From Caballeronia sp. dw_276 (GTDB lineage: Bacteria; Pseudomonadota; Gammaproteobacteria; Burkholderiales; Burkholderiaceae): DNA of 64,000 nucleotides. The notes beneath the pieces are model-generated. The model was not told the DNA's origin. It worked only from the letters and a program-made list of their open reading frames with translations, and made no database searches. The stretch spans positions 49,096-113,095 of the forward strand of contig NZ_JAAVUV010000017.1 of assembly GCF_018449635.1 (NCBI RefSeq). Reading direction: 5' to 3'. The translations under genes were made by a program, and so were the position numbers. Positions within the stretch are counted from its first letter, which is position 1. Every line of letters begins with the position of its first letter. Below, piece after piece: positions 44,947 through 53,883 of this stretch.

Positions 44947-45669
44947 ATGGACCTTTTGAACACAGACATTGCCGCGCGCATCGACACAATCGACTGGCAC
45001 GAGATAGAAGACGATTTGAATCGATACGGCTGCGCGACCGTCGAAAAACTTCTGACCGCCGCAGAATGCGAATCGCTCTCGGCGCTCTATGCGCAAGATG
45101 ACCTGTATAGAAGCCGCGTGGTCATGGGCCGCCATGGCTTCGGGCGCGGCGAATACAAGTACTACGCTTACCCGTTGCCGGGGATTATCGGCACGTTACG
45201 CGAAACGGTTTATCCCCATCTCGCGCCGGTCGCGAACCGGTGGAACGCGTCAATGGGTATCGACACGCGTTATCCCGCGGCGCATGCCGACTTCATTCAT
45301 AAATGCCATGCTGCGGGGCAAACCAGGCCAACGCCCTTGATCCTTCAATACGATGAAGGCGATTACAACTGCCTGCACCAGGACCTGTACGGCGAGCACG
45401 TGTTTCCGCTTCAGTTGGCAATCCTGCTGTCCGTTCCAGGGCGCGACTTCACAGGCGGTGAATTTGTGATGACCGAACAGCGGCCGCGCATGCAATCGCG
45501 GGCTGAAGTCGTGCCTTTGGCTCAAGGCGATGCCGTGATCTTTGCCGTGCACCACAGGCCGGTGAACGGGACGCGCGGCGTGTATAGGGTGAATCTGCGG
45601 CACGGAGTCAGCCGACTGCGCTCGGGGCACCGGCATACGGTTGGCGTGATTTTCCACGATGCAACGTGA
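44947..45669 (+). CDS. 2-oxoglutarate/Fe(II)-dependent oxygenase
   Basis: A 240-aa non-heme iron oxygenase of the prolyl-hydroxylase-like 2OG-Fe(II) family. The HxD iron ligands are H144 and D146 in CLHQDLYGEH; the distal histidine lies in FAVHHRP and a 2OG-binding arginine in the following NLRHGVS segment. It should hydroxylate a protein or small molecule; the substrate is unknown. The ATG at 44947 has AAGGAGA at good distance. It follows the degenerate resolvase by 94 bp on the same strand. Confidence 0.85.
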   Translation: MDLLNTDIAARIDTIDWHEIEDDLNRYGCATVEKLLTAAECESLSALYAQDDLYRSRVVMGRHGFGRGEYKYYAYPLPGIIGTLRETVYPHLAPVANRWNASMGIDTRYPAAHADFIHKCHAAGQTRPTPLILQYDEGDYNCLHQDLYGEHVFPLQLAILLSVPGRDFTGGEFVMTEQRPRMQSRAEVVPLAQGDAVIFAVHHRPVNGTRGVYRVNLRHGVSRLRSGHRHTVGVIFHDAT

Positions 45670-45704
45670 ATCGCCAACGCCTGCCCCCGAGTGTCCTCAA
45701 TGGA

Positions 45705-46081
45705 TTATGAAATAGAAACTTCCAGTTGCTTGCCGAGCTTGGCGAACGCCGCTTCAATGGCGTCGAGCTTGGAGGAACGAGACGGCGTGCCAATTCCGAC
45801 TTCCACCCCCCCCTAACGGACCATCTCGTTTGCAAGCAGTACCTTCGAACCCACGAGTGCAGGTAGTTTGACGACCGTTTGTCCTTTTTTGGTTTCGAAG
45901 GTGGCGGAACTTCGCGTTTTTCATCGAAGTAGATTTTGATGGCGCTCTCGAGCGCGTCCAGTGCATTGAGCAGCGCTTCGTCTTCGTCGTGCCCCATGGA
46001 CACCGCCTCGGGGATATCCGGGAAGGTCACGAGAAACGTGTTATTCGAATCCCGCTCCATTTTCACGGGGTAAGAAAACAT
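45705..46081 (-). pseudogene. Decayed hicB-type antitoxin gene
   Basis: It begins as an intact HicB N-domain (MFSYPVKMERDSNN, FPDIPEAVSMG, DALESAIKIYFDEKREV). At an A-run (PKKDK) the frame shifts: the true continuation, KGQTVVKLPALVGSKVLLANEMV, is in the next frame. It then meets a TAG where homologues have glutamine. After KSELARRL there is a further shift, probably with loss of some codons of the HTH, and the gene ends in the third frame with KLDAIEAAFAKLGKQLEV. At least three lesions are therefore visible. No hicA toxin gene is adjacent. Confidence 0.82.
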
Positions 46082-46112
46082 GGGACCCGCTGCAGGTCAG
46101 GCGAACGTTCGC

Positions 46113-46763
46113 TTATTCGTTCTCGTCGAAATAATGCCCAAACTTGACCTGCTTCGTCTTGATATATCGCTCATTCTCCTCGCGCATCGGAATAGCCAGG
46201 GCAACGCGCTCGCAAACCGGAATGTCGTGCTTGAGCAGCGTATCGAACTTCGACGGGTTGTTGCTCATCAGGCGCACCGAGCGCACATCCAGCGCGCGCA
46301 AGATCGCCGCGGCCGAATCGTATTCCCGTGCGTCGTCGGGAAGACCAAGATGCAGGTTGGCATCGACAGTGTCGTAACCCTGTTCTTGCAGCGCATACGC
46401 GCGAATCTTGTTCGCAAGCCCAATCCCACGGCCTTCATGGCCGCGCAAATACAGCAAGATCCCGCGATTTTCCGCAGCGATATACCGCATTGCCAGATCG
46501 AGCTGCTCGCCGCAATCGCAGCGGTACGAGCCGAATACGTCGCCGGTGACGCATTCGGAATGCAGGCGGCAAAGCACGGATTCGCCGTTGGCGACATCGC
46601 CCATGATCAGCGTCAAATGTTCCGCGCCGGTACTTTTCACGCGATACACATGGGACTCAAACACACCGTAGCGCGTGGGAATCGTGGCCTTCGCCACGAG
46701 TTCGACGCATTCGTCGTTGACAGCTTCGGCAGTCGATGCCGTTGAATCGGAAACGTTTTTCAT
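46113..46763 (-). CDS. ribA: GTP cyclohydrolase II
   Basis: A 216-aa GTP cyclohydrolase II, which opens GTP to start riboflavin synthesis. Zinc cysteines lie in SECVTGDVFGSYRCDCG, and the GTP-binding YLRGHEGRGIGL and LMSNNPSKF follow. The frame remains open for 672 codons upstream (to 48779) as an antisense shadow of the peptide-binding protein gene, but family homology begins only after the ATG at 46763. This copy is not fused to a DHBP synthase and no other rib gene is nearby. FMN supply may matter here because several flavoenzymes lie downstream, but that is only inference. Confidence 0.95.
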   Translation of the reverse strand: MKNVSDSTASTAEAVNDECVELVAKATIPTRYGVFESHVYRVKSTGAEHLTLIMGDVANGESVLCRLHSECVTGDVFGSYRCDCGEQLDLAMRYIAAENRGILLYLRGHEGRGIGLANKIRAYALQEQGYDTVDANLHLGLPDDAREYDSAAAILRALDVRSVRLMSNNPSKFDTLLKHDIPVCERVALAIPMREENERYIKTKQVKFGHYFDENE

Positions 46764-47042
46764 GTTCTCTTGTACAGCATTTAAGGGCGCGGGCCGCGTG
46801 CGGGAAGGCTTTTGCCCGCCGGCTGAACCGGTAAATTTATCGTTATGCGGTGCCGCCCGGTCCGACATGTTAAAACGCCCGCGAAATATTTGCAGCCTGT
46901 GACGTGCAACCGCCGCTTCCCGCATGAAATTCGACGCATACGAGACGAATCTGGCATATCGAAAGAAGAACGTCTCGCTTCGATAAAAATTCCCCGGTTG
47001 GTAAAGTACATGGCTACATAGACAACTACCCGACCATCCTCC

Positions 47043-48686
47043 ATGCCCAAGAAAAGCCGCTCGTCCTTCACCCTTCCCCGCATGGCCCGCGCGGCGGGCT
47101 CCGTATTGATCGCACTTGCTGCGTCCGGCGCCATCTCCACCTCGGCTCAGGCGGCGGGCAAAACGCTGGTGTTTTGCTCGGAAGGCAGTCCGGCGGGCTT
47201 CGATTCGGCGCAATACACCACCAGCACGGACTTCGATGCCGGCGCGCACGCCGTCTACGACACGCTCGTCGAATTCAAGCGCGGTTCGCTCGACCTCGTT
47301 CCCGGTCTCGCCGAGAAGTGGGAAGAGTCGCCCGACGCCAAGACTTTCACGTTCCATCTCCGGCACGGCGTCAAGTTCCAGACCACCGACTGGTTCAAAC
47401 CCACACGCGACTTCAACGCCGACGACGTCGTTTTTACGTTCAAGCGCATGATCGACCCGGAAAATCCGTTCCAGAAGGCGCACCCGGTCAGCTTCCCGTA
47501 CCTGAGCGATCTCGGTTACGACAAGAATATTGCATCGGTTGAAAAACTCGATGACTACACCGTGCGCTTTACGTTGCGCACCTCCGACGTGGTTTTCGTG
47601 CGCAATATCGCGATGGAATTTGCGTCCATTGTTTCGGCCCAATATGCCGACCAGTTGCTCAAGGCGGGCAAGGCCGAGGAATTGAACCAGAAGCCCGTTG
47701 GCACGGGACCGTTCGTGTTCCGCGATTATCAGAAGGACGCGACCATTCGATATGACGCGCATCCCGACTTCTGGAACAAGAAGGACGTGCATATCTCGAA
47801 GCTGGTTTTTGCGATCACGCCCGATGCCGCCGTGCGCATGCAGAAACTCACGGGCGGCGAATGCCAGATGACGTCGTACGCCCGGCCGGCCGACATTCAA
47901 AGCGCACGCAACAACCCGAAGCTCGCGGTGCTTTCGAGCGTCGGATTCAACGTGGCTTATGTCGGCTACAACACCACGCACAAGCCGCTCGACAACGTGC
48001 TGGTCAGGCGCGCGCTGGATATGTCCATCGATAAACAAGCCATCCTGAAGAGCGTCTACGAAGGCGCGGCGACCGTCGCGTCGAACCCGATGCCGCCTTC
48101 GCAATGGTCCTACAACAAGGCGCTGAAGGACGCGCCGTACGACCCCGCCAAGGCGCGCGATCTGTTGAAGCAAGCGGGTTTTCCGAACGGCTTCGCCATC
48201 TCGCTCTGGGCCATGCCCGTGCAGCGCGGTTATAACCCGAACGCCCGGCTGATGGCGCAATTGATCCAGTCGGACTGGGCGAAGATTGGCGTGAAGGCGA
48301 ACATCGTCTCGTATGAATGGGCCGAGTACAACAAGCGCGCAAAACAGGCCGGCGAGCACGATGCCATCCTCTACGGCTGGATGGGCGATAACGGCGACCC
48401 GGACAACTGGCTCGGCACCACGCTCGGTTGCGACGCTGTTCACGGCAGCAACATGGCGAAGTGGTGCAACAAGCAATTCGACGATCTGCTCGGCAAGGCA
48501 CGCCTGATAACCGATCAGAACGCCCGCACGAAGCTTTATGAAGAGGCGCAAGTCGTGTTCAAGGATCAGGTTCCTTACACGCCGCTTGCGCATGCCAACG
48601 CGTTCCAGTTGATGACGAAAAACGTGAAAGGCTACGAACTGAGCCCGTTGGGCGGGCATCGGTTCGACGGGGTATCGCTGGACTGA
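47043..48686 (+). CDS. Peptide-type ABC transporter substrate-binding protein
   Basis: A 547-aa periplasmic binding protein of the DppA/OppA (family 5) type. The signal peptide ends AQA near residue 38. Mature-domain hallmarks are LVFCSEGSPAGFDSAQ, LAEKWEESPDAKTFTFHLR, and GTGPFVFRDYQKD. It resembles DppA, so dipeptides or heme are likely ligands. No permease or ATPase genes of this system are adjacent, so it is an orphan that must use a transporter encoded elsewhere. A terminator-like hairpin follows. Confidence 0.87.
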   Translation: MPKKSRSSFTLPRMARAAGSVLIALAASGAISTSAQAAGKTLVFCSEGSPAGFDSAQYTTSTDFDAGAHAVYDTLVEFKRGSLDLVPGLAEKWEESPDAKTFTFHLRHGVKFQTTDWFKPTRDFNADDVVFTFKRMIDPENPFQKAHPVSFPYLSDLGYDKNIASVEKLDDYTVRFTLRTSDVVFVRNIAMEFASIVSAQYADQLLKAGKAEELNQKPVGTGPFVFRDYQKDATIRYDAHPDFWNKKDVHISKLVFAITPDAAVRMQKLTGGECQMTSYARPADIQSARNNPKLAVLSSVGFNVAYVGYNTTHKPLDNVLVRRALDMSIDKQAILKSVYEGAATVASNPMPPSQWSYNKALKDAPYDPAKARDLLKQAGFPNGFAISLWAMPVQRGYNPNARLMAQLIQSDWAKIGVKANIVSYEWAEYNKRAKQAGEHDAILYGWMGDNGDPDNWLGTTLGCDAVHGSNMAKWCNKQFDDLLGKARLITDQNARTKLYEEAQVVFKDQVPYTPLAHANAFQLMTKNVKGYELSPLGGHRFDGVSLD

Positions 48687-48699
48687 GTTTTCAGAAAGC

Positions 48700-48726
48700 G
48701 CGGCGGGCGCGCAGATCCGCCGCTTT
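48700..48726. terminator. Hairpin between convergent genes
   Basis: GCGGCGG (48700-48706) pairs with CCGCCGC (48717-48723) around a 10-base loop, followed by TTT. It sits in the 44 bp between the stops of the peptide-binding protein and the NADP oxidoreductase. Confidence 0.5.
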
Positions 48727-48730
48727 ACCC

Positions 48731-49426
48731 CTACGCCGGTTGCTCGAAACTTCCCGGGCTCTTGTCCGTCGCGCTCCATTGGGGCGTGCGCGTCTTGTCG
48801 GCCTTCTGCAATCCCGCCTTCAGCCCTTCCAGATTGAAGTCCTTCGTGTAGACCGGCGTTCCCGGCTGCTGGCGCCAGGAGTTATCGATTCCGCCGTTAT
48901 CGAAGGCATCGAAGCCTATTTCGTTGACCAGTTGCAGGACCACTGCCTTGGCGTCGGCGTTATCGCCCGATACCGGCAGCGCAATGCGTCCCTCTGCGCC
49001 TTCAGGCTTGCCGTGATTGCGCAAATGCGCCGCGTAGATATTGTTAAACGCCTTGATGACCGGACGCCCAATCTGCTGGGCGACCCACTCGCTTTCCAGC
49101 ATGCCTGACTCGATTCCATCAATACGTCCATCGCGCTCACGCGGATAATAATTTCCCGTATCGATAATCACCGTCGTTTCCGGCACTTCCGCGAACAATT
49201 CCGCCGGCAGATTCAGCACCTTCTTTTCAGGAATCGTCACCACGATCACGTCGGCGCCGCGGACGACATCGGCAAGTTCGGCGGCCTTCGCGCCCGTTTC
49301 AGCCGCGACTTCAGCCAGCGTATTCGGCCCCCGCGAATTGCCGATCAACACTTCGTGACCATGCTCGACCCATCGAAGCGCCAGTACCTGACCAATGTTT
49401 CCCGCACCAATAATGCCAATCTTCAT
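48731..49426 (-). CDS. F420-type NADP-binding oxidoreductase
   Basis: A 231-aa NAD(P)-binding Rossmann protein of the 'NADP oxidoreductase, coenzyme F420-dependent' family. The dinucleotide loop is GIIGAGNIG at the start. Other conserved parts are NSRGPNTL and IKAFNNIYA. This organism type is unlikely to use F420, so it is probably an NADPH-dependent reductase for another substrate. It is divergent from ahpC across 211 bp, which includes an inverted repeat. A link to redox stress is possible from position only. Confidence 0.8.
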   Translation of the reverse strand: MKIGIIGAGNIGQVLALRWVEHGHEVLIGNSRGPNTLAEVAAETGAKAAELADVVRGADVIVVTIPEKKVLNLPAELFAEVPETTVIIDTGNYYPRERDGRIDGIESGMLESEWVAQQIGRPVIKAFNNIYAAHLRNHGKPEGAEGRIALPVSGDNADAKAVVLQLVNEIGFDAFDNGGIDNSWRQQPGTPVYTKDFNLEGLKAGLQKADKTRTPQWSATDKSPGSFEQPA

Positions 49427-49449
49427 ACACCCTCCTTTCGTTTAGATGC

Positions 49450-49472
49450 CCGTTGCACAAGGCGCGCAACGG
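49450..49472. promoter_or_regulatory. Inverted repeat in the divergent gap before ahpC
   Basis: CCGTTGC (49450-49456) and GCAACGG (49466-49472) are perfect arms with a 9-base spacer. It is 23 bp from the start of the NADP oxidoreductase gene, so it could be its operator or a leader hairpin. Confidence 0.35.
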
Positions 49473-49637
49473 CTATGCCTGAGATCGCCGGACGCGCTAG
49501 AATGCCCGCCGCGGCGTGACCCATAGGTAATTCGCATCGGCCTCATTGAATCATTCGATTTTCCTAATCAAGGGCAAACCCGCATACTTCATCTCATTCC
49601 TGAACCACTTCAACACTTCAACACAAGGACTCACGCA

Positions 49638-50201
49638 ATGCCGATCATCAACAGCCAGGTCAAACCGTTCAAAGCAACTGCTTTTCACAATGGCGAATTC
49701 GTGCCGGTTACCGACGAAAGCCTGAAGGGCAAGTGGTCCGTCGTGGTCTTCTACCCGGCTGACTTCACGTTCGTTTGCCCGACGGAACTCGGCGATCTGG
49801 CCGACCGCTATGCAGAATTCAAGAAGCTGGGCGTGGAAATCTACAGCGTGTCGACCGACACCCACTTCACGCACAAGGCATGGCACGACACGTCGGACAC
49901 GATCGGCAAGATCGAGTATCCGATGATTGCCGATCCGACGCTGGCAATCTCGCGCAACTTCGACGTGCTGATTGAAGAAGAAGGCATGGCGCTGCGCGGC
50001 ACGTTCGTGATCAACCCGGAAGGCGAGATCAAGCTGTGCGAAATCCATGACAACGGCATTGGCCGCGACGCTGGCGAATTGCTGCGCAAGGTTCAGGCAG
50101 CGCAATACATCGCGGCACATCCGGGTGAAGTTTGCCCTGCCAAGTGGACGCCGGGCGCTGAAACGCTGACCCCGTCACTCGACCTGATCGGCAAGATCTA
50201 A
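49638..50201 (+). CDS. ahpC: Alkyl hydroperoxide reductase peroxiredoxin
   Basis: A 187-aa typical 2-Cys peroxiredoxin that reduces H2O2, organic peroxides and peroxynitrite. The peroxidatic cysteine is C47 in FTFVCPTE and the resolving cysteine C166 in EVCPAKW. The bacterial AhpC C-terminal YF region is replaced by LDLIGKI. It precedes ahpF, its dedicated reductase, by 129 bp. The gap contains a UUCG hairpin that could lower downstream expression. I could not confirm an OxyR site in the 211-bp upstream gap. Confidence 0.96.
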   Translation: MPIINSQVKPFKATAFHNGEFVPVTDESLKGKWSVVVFYPADFTFVCPTELGDLADRYAEFKKLGVEIYSVSTDTHFTHKAWHDTSDTIGKIEYPMIADPTLAISRNFDVLIEEEGMALRGTFVINPEGEIKLCEIHDNGIGRDAGELLRKVQAAQYIAAHPGEVCPAKWTPGAETLTPSLDLIGKI

Positions 50202-50252
50202 GCTGCTTCGTAGCCGAAAAAAGCTTAAAAATAGTTGTAAAGCGCTGTACTG

Positions 50253-50274
50253 TCCGGGCCGTTCGCGGCCCGGA
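50253..50274 (+). promoter_or_regulatory. UUCG-capped hairpin between ahpC and ahpF
   Basis: TCCGGGCCG (50253-50261) and CGGCCCGGA (50266-50274) form a perfect 9-bp GC stem closed by the exceptionally stable TTCG tetraloop. There is no U-tract, so it is not a classical terminator. It is better read as a processing or stability element or attenuator that lets ahpC be made in excess over ahpF. Confidence 0.7.
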
Positions 50275-50330
50275 TGTCTGTCAGCACGCCTCTCGAACAA
50301 AAACCATCTTTAAACGGACTCGAAACCGCC

Positions 50331-51920
50331 ATGCTGGAAGCCAACCTCAAGACTCAGTTGAAAGCGTATCTGGAAAAGGTCAGCCGGCCGATCGAGATCG
50401 TCGCTTCCCTCGATGACTCGCCGAAATCGGTCGAGCTGAAAGACCTGCTTCAAGAAATCGCCACGCTGTCGGACCGCATTGCGGTGATCGAAAAGCGCGA
50501 CGACGACCAACGCAAGCCGTCGTTTTCCATCGGCGAACCGGGCAAGCCCACGGGCATCCGCTTCGCAGGCATTCCGATGGGCCATGAATTCACATCGCTC
50601 GTGCTGGCGCTGCTGCAAACCGGCGGCCACCCGGTCAAGCTCGACGACGCCGTGATCGAACAGATCCGCTCGCTCGACGGCGACTATTCGTTTGAAACGT
50701 ATATCTCGCTGTCATGCCAGAACTGCCCGGAAGTCGTGCAGGCGCTGAACGTGATGGCGCTCATCAACCCGCGTATCCGCCAGGTCACCATCGACGGCGC
50801 GTTGTTCCAGGACGAAGTCGAGAAGCGCCAGATCATGGCCGTACCGACCGTCTATATGAACGGCGAAGTGTTCGGCCAGGGCCGTACCGGCGTGAAGGAA
50901 ATCCTCGCCAAGCTCGACAGCAATGCCGGCGCGCGGGCCGCAAAGGAAATCGAAGGCAAAGGCACATTTGATGTGTTGATCGTCGGCGGCGGACCTGCCG
51001 GCGCGGCTGCGGCTATCTACGCAGCGCGCAAGGGCATTTCGACTGGCGTGGCGGCAGAACGATTCGGCGGACAAGTGCTGGATACGCTTGCCATCGAAAA
51101 CTTTGTTTCCGTGAAAGAGACGGAAGGACCGCAATTCGCGACGGCACTGGAACAGCACGTCAAGAGCTACGAAGTGGACATCATGGACGTGCAACGCGCC
51201 GAAGCGCTCGTGCCGGGCAAGATTCACGAAGTGCGTCTCGCCAACGGCGCGGTGCTGAAAGCGAAGACGATCGTTTTGGCAACCGGCGCACGGTGGCGCG
51301 AAATCAACGTGCCGGGCGAGAAGGAGTATCGCAATCATGGCGTGGCGTATTGCCCGCATTGCGATGGTCCGCTCTTCAAGGGCAAGCGCGTGGCCGTGAT
51401 CGGTGGCGGTAATTCCGGCGTGGAAGCAGCGATCGATCTGGCGGGTATTGTCAGCGCGGTGACGTTGATCGAATTCGGCGCCGAGTTGCGTGCCGATGCC
51501 GTTTTGCAGCGCAAGCTTCGCAGCATGAAGAACGTAACGATCATCACGCAAGCGCAGACCACGGAGGTTACCGGCGACGGCAAGAAGGTCGACGGACTTT
51601 CGTACAAGGACCTGCGTTCGGGTGAAGCGAAGCACATCGAGCTGGAAGGTGTGTTCGTGCAGATCGGTCTCGTGCCGAATACGGAATGGCTCAAGGGCAC
51701 GATTGAGTTGTCGCGTCACGGTGAAATCGTGGTCGATGCCAAGGGTGCAACGTCAGTGCCGGGCGTGTTTGCCGCGGGCGACGTCACCACAGTGCCGTAC
51801 AAGCAGATCGTGATTGCAGTTGGAGAAGGTGCAAAGGCATCGCTGAGCGCCTTTGATTATCTGATTCGCAATTCGGTATCGGAAGAGGTTGAAGTTGCGG
51901 CTGAAGAAGTGGTTGCCTGA
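50331..51920 (+). CDS. ahpF: Alkyl hydroperoxide reductase flavoprotein subunit
   Basis: A 529-aa FAD enzyme that takes electrons from NADH to recycle AhpC. The N-terminal tandem thioredoxin-fold domain has the redox pair SCQNCPEV (about residue 110). The thioredoxin-reductase-like part has FAD loop GGGPAGAAAAIYAARKG, the second redox pair CPHCD, and NAD-binding GGGNSGVEAA. Length and start (MLEANLKTQLKAYLEKV, ATG 50331) match AhpF. An upstream in-frame ATG at 50274 overlaps the hairpin and adds 19 unconserved residues, so it is less likely. A perfect terminator follows. Confidence 0.96.
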   Translation: MLEANLKTQLKAYLEKVSRPIEIVASLDDSPKSVELKDLLQEIATLSDRIAVIEKRDDDQRKPSFSIGEPGKPTGIRFAGIPMGHEFTSLVLALLQTGGHPVKLDDAVIEQIRSLDGDYSFETYISLSCQNCPEVVQALNVMALINPRIRQVTIDGALFQDEVEKRQIMAVPTVYMNGEVFGQGRTGVKEILAKLDSNAGARAAKEIEGKGTFDVLIVGGGPAGAAAAIYAARKGISTGVAAERFGGQVLDTLAIENFVSVKETEGPQFATALEQHVKSYEVDIMDVQRAEALVPGKIHEVRLANGAVLKAKTIVLATGARWREINVPGEKEYRNHGVAYCPHCDGPLFKGKRVAVIGGGNSGVEAAIDLAGIVSAVTLIEFGAELRADAVLQRKLRSMKNVTIITQAQTTEVTGDGKKVDGLSYKDLRSGEAKHIELEGVFVQIGLVPNTEWLKGTIELSRHGEIVVDAKGATSVPGVFAAGDVTTVPYKQIVIAVGEGAKASLSAFDYLIRNSVSEEVEVAAEEVVA

Positions 51921-51974
51921 TTTTAATTTATATTGCCGGCTGGATTTTAATCCGCTAGTCAATTCGTTTCACGG

Positions 51975-52020
51975 AACGCCCGATAATCGCGATGCGATTG
52001 ATTATCGGGCGTTTTGTTTT
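51975..52020 (+). terminator. Strong terminator of the ahpCF unit
   Basis: Perfect 14-bp arms (51975-51988 and 52000-52013, core GCCCGATAATC) with an 11-base loop are followed by TTGTTTTTTC. A textbook rho-independent terminator. Confidence 0.93.
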
Positions 52021-52113
52021 TTCGTTCTTAATCATCTGATGAAAAGCTAAAGTTTTCTATTGGCTTGCCGTTGATATCGGAAGCTGACAAACATCTGCCC
52101 GAGGTCAACGGTC

Positions 52114-52578
52114 ATGGGAATCCTGGACAACACCTTTTCTACCCTCTTTCGCGGCGTACGTTCCAATCCCGCCGTGACGCAAAGACTCGAACGGACACTT
52201 GAACGCGAAAGCGCATTACGGCGTGAATTGGCGCAATTGAAAACTCGAGTATCGGCAAGCGCGCCGGAGCTTCAGGTCAAGATGGACCTCATGCAATTCG
52301 ATGTCGCGCAGGAAAAAGCAGCGGTTGCGAGTCTGACCGCGGCATTGATGCAGGCGCAGGAAGACCTGGAACTGGAAAAAGCGAACCGGTCGGCCGCAAT
52401 TCATTTGCTCAAGAAACATGGCGTGGTGGATGGCGTCGCCTATTCCAGCTTTACGCGCGAGGAACGGGTTGAACTGATTGCATCGGCGATGGACGAGGTG
52501 GTCGGCAACGAGACAACCATTCGATGGAAAGCACGGTCGCCTGCGAGCGCCAGGTCGGGGTCAGGGAAAGGAGCTTAG
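52114..52578 (+). CDS. Coiled-coil hypothetical protein
   Basis: A 154-aa cytoplasmic protein, not recognised. Residues 20-105 form a long predicted coiled coil (for example RLERTLERESALRRELAQL and AAVASLTAALMQAQEDLEL). A short folded part follows (HLLKKHGVVDGVAYSSFTREERVELI), then a basic Ser/Ala tail. No signal or membrane segment. It has its own gap on both sides, with the ahp terminator upstream. No function is proposed. Confidence 0.65.
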   Translation: MGILDNTFSTLFRGVRSNPAVTQRLERTLERESALRRELAQLKTRVSASAPELQVKMDLMQFDVAQEKAAVASLTAALMQAQEDLELEKANRSAAIHLLKKHGVVDGVAYSSFTREERVELIASAMDEVVGNETTIRWKARSPASARSGSGKGA

Positions 52579-52753
52579 CGCGGCGTTGGAGTATTGAAAG
52601 CCTTGGCTCAACCCCACCATTCCGATATGTTTAGCTCGGATTGATATTTAAGATTTGCATATGCCGATGTTAGCCTTCAAGGCAATCGGCAGGCGTCATG
52701 AAGCGTTTCTTCGCGCACTGCCTCACAGTGCAGTCCAACGAGGAGCAGCGTTC

Positions 52754-53830
52754 GTGAGCGTCGAATTCATCGGCATGATCCAGCAGCAGAAGGTGTCGGA
52801 AACATATCTGGCGCGCGGTCCCGCTATCGATATCGACTACACGCGCGAGTTCGCGCAGGCGCATGAAAAAGCCGGCTTCGACCGCATTCTCGTGCCCTAT
52901 CAATCGACTAGTCCTGACGCCATGCTGACCGTCGCCTACGCGGCCGGCGTCACGGAGCGCATTCATTTCATGCTCGCGCATCGGCCGGGTTTTGTTGCGC
53001 CGACACTCGCGGCGCGCCAACTCGCCACGCTAGATCAACTCAGCGGCGGACGCCTCGCGGTGCACTTCATCTCGGGCGGCAGCGATACCGAACAACGTCG
53101 CGATGGCGATTTTCTTTCGCACGATGAACGCTACGCCCGCACCGATGAATACCTGCAGATCCTGCGGCGCGTATGGACCGAATCGAAACCTTTCGATCAC
53201 GAAGGCCGCTACTACCGCTTTGAACAAGCATTCTCCGAAGTCAAGCCAAAGCAGGCGCCTTACGTGCCGATCTACTTTGGCGGTGCATCGGCGCCGGCGC
53301 TCGAAGTGGCTGGCAAGCACGCGGACGTGTATGCGCTTTGGGGCGAGTCGAAGGACCAGGTTCACGAACAAGTGACCCGCGTTCGCGCCGAAGCGGCAAA
53401 ACATGGGCGTGACGTGCGCTTCTCGGTATCGTTCCGGCCGATCCTCGCGGCTACCGAAAAGGCCGCATGGGAACGCGCGGAACATATCCTCGCCGAGACC
53501 CGGCGCCTGCGCGCGGAACAGGGCTTAAGCGAAGCCACCCCGCAACAAAGCGAAGGCGCGCGGCGCCTGCTCGCGGCCGCCGGCGATGGCGTGCGCGCCG
53601 ATGACCGCCTCTGGACCGGCGTGGCCAAAGAGATTGGCGGCCGCTCGAATTCAACCGCGCTCGTAGGCACGCCTTCGCAAGTCGCAGAAACACTGGCCGA
53701 GTATCACGCGCTCGGCGTCACCACGTTCCTCATTCGCGGCTTCGATCCGCTCGAGGACGCCCTCGACTATGGCCGCGAATTGATCCCGCTTACCCGCGAG
53801 CTGACATCGCGTGTTGCGCACGCCGCCTGA
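52754..53830 (+). CDS. LLM-class flavin-dependent monooxygenase (SsuD-like), copy 1
   Basis: A 358-aa bacterial-luciferase-type monooxygenase close to alkanesulfonate monooxygenase (SsuD). It uses reduced FMN and O2 to break a C-S bond. Typical blocks are LAHRPGFVAPTLAARQLATLD, HFISGGSDTEQRRDGD, and PIYFGGASAPALEVAGKHADVYALWGE. The GTG at 52754 follows AGGAG at eight bases and matches the start of its paralogue at 57777. It leads the plus-strand organosulfur operon. No flavin reductase gene (ssuE) lies in the window, so reduced FMN must come from elsewhere. Confidence 0.9.
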   Translation: MSVEFIGMIQQQKVSETYLARGPAIDIDYTREFAQAHEKAGFDRILVPYQSTSPDAMLTVAYAAGVTERIHFMLAHRPGFVAPTLAARQLATLDQLSGGRLAVHFISGGSDTEQRRDGDFLSHDERYARTDEYLQILRRVWTESKPFDHEGRYYRFEQAFSEVKPKQAPYVPIYFGGASAPALEVAGKHADVYALWGESKDQVHEQVTRVRAEAAKHGRDVRFSVSFRPILAATEKAAWERAEHILAETRRLRAEQGLSEATPQQSEGARRLLAAAGDGVRADDRLWTGVAKEIGGRSNSTALVGTPSQVAETLAEYHALGVTTFLIRGFDPLEDALDYGRELIPLTRELTSRVAHAA

Positions 53831-53883
53831 GGCGTCGTCGCGTCTCACTGCACCACTCCTCCCTCGAAGGAACGACTTCATTC

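Noticed and set aside
46764..48779. A 672-codon open extension upstream of ribA on the minus strand
   Set aside because: It is antisense to the peptide-binding protein gene, its translation is rich in His, Arg and Val with no family likeness, and RibA homology starts only at 46763.
49539..49600. Possible OxyR site or sigma-70 promoter ahead of ahpC
   Set aside because: Scattered ATAG/AT-rich matches lack the spaced repeat of OxyR sites and the hexamers are not properly spaced.
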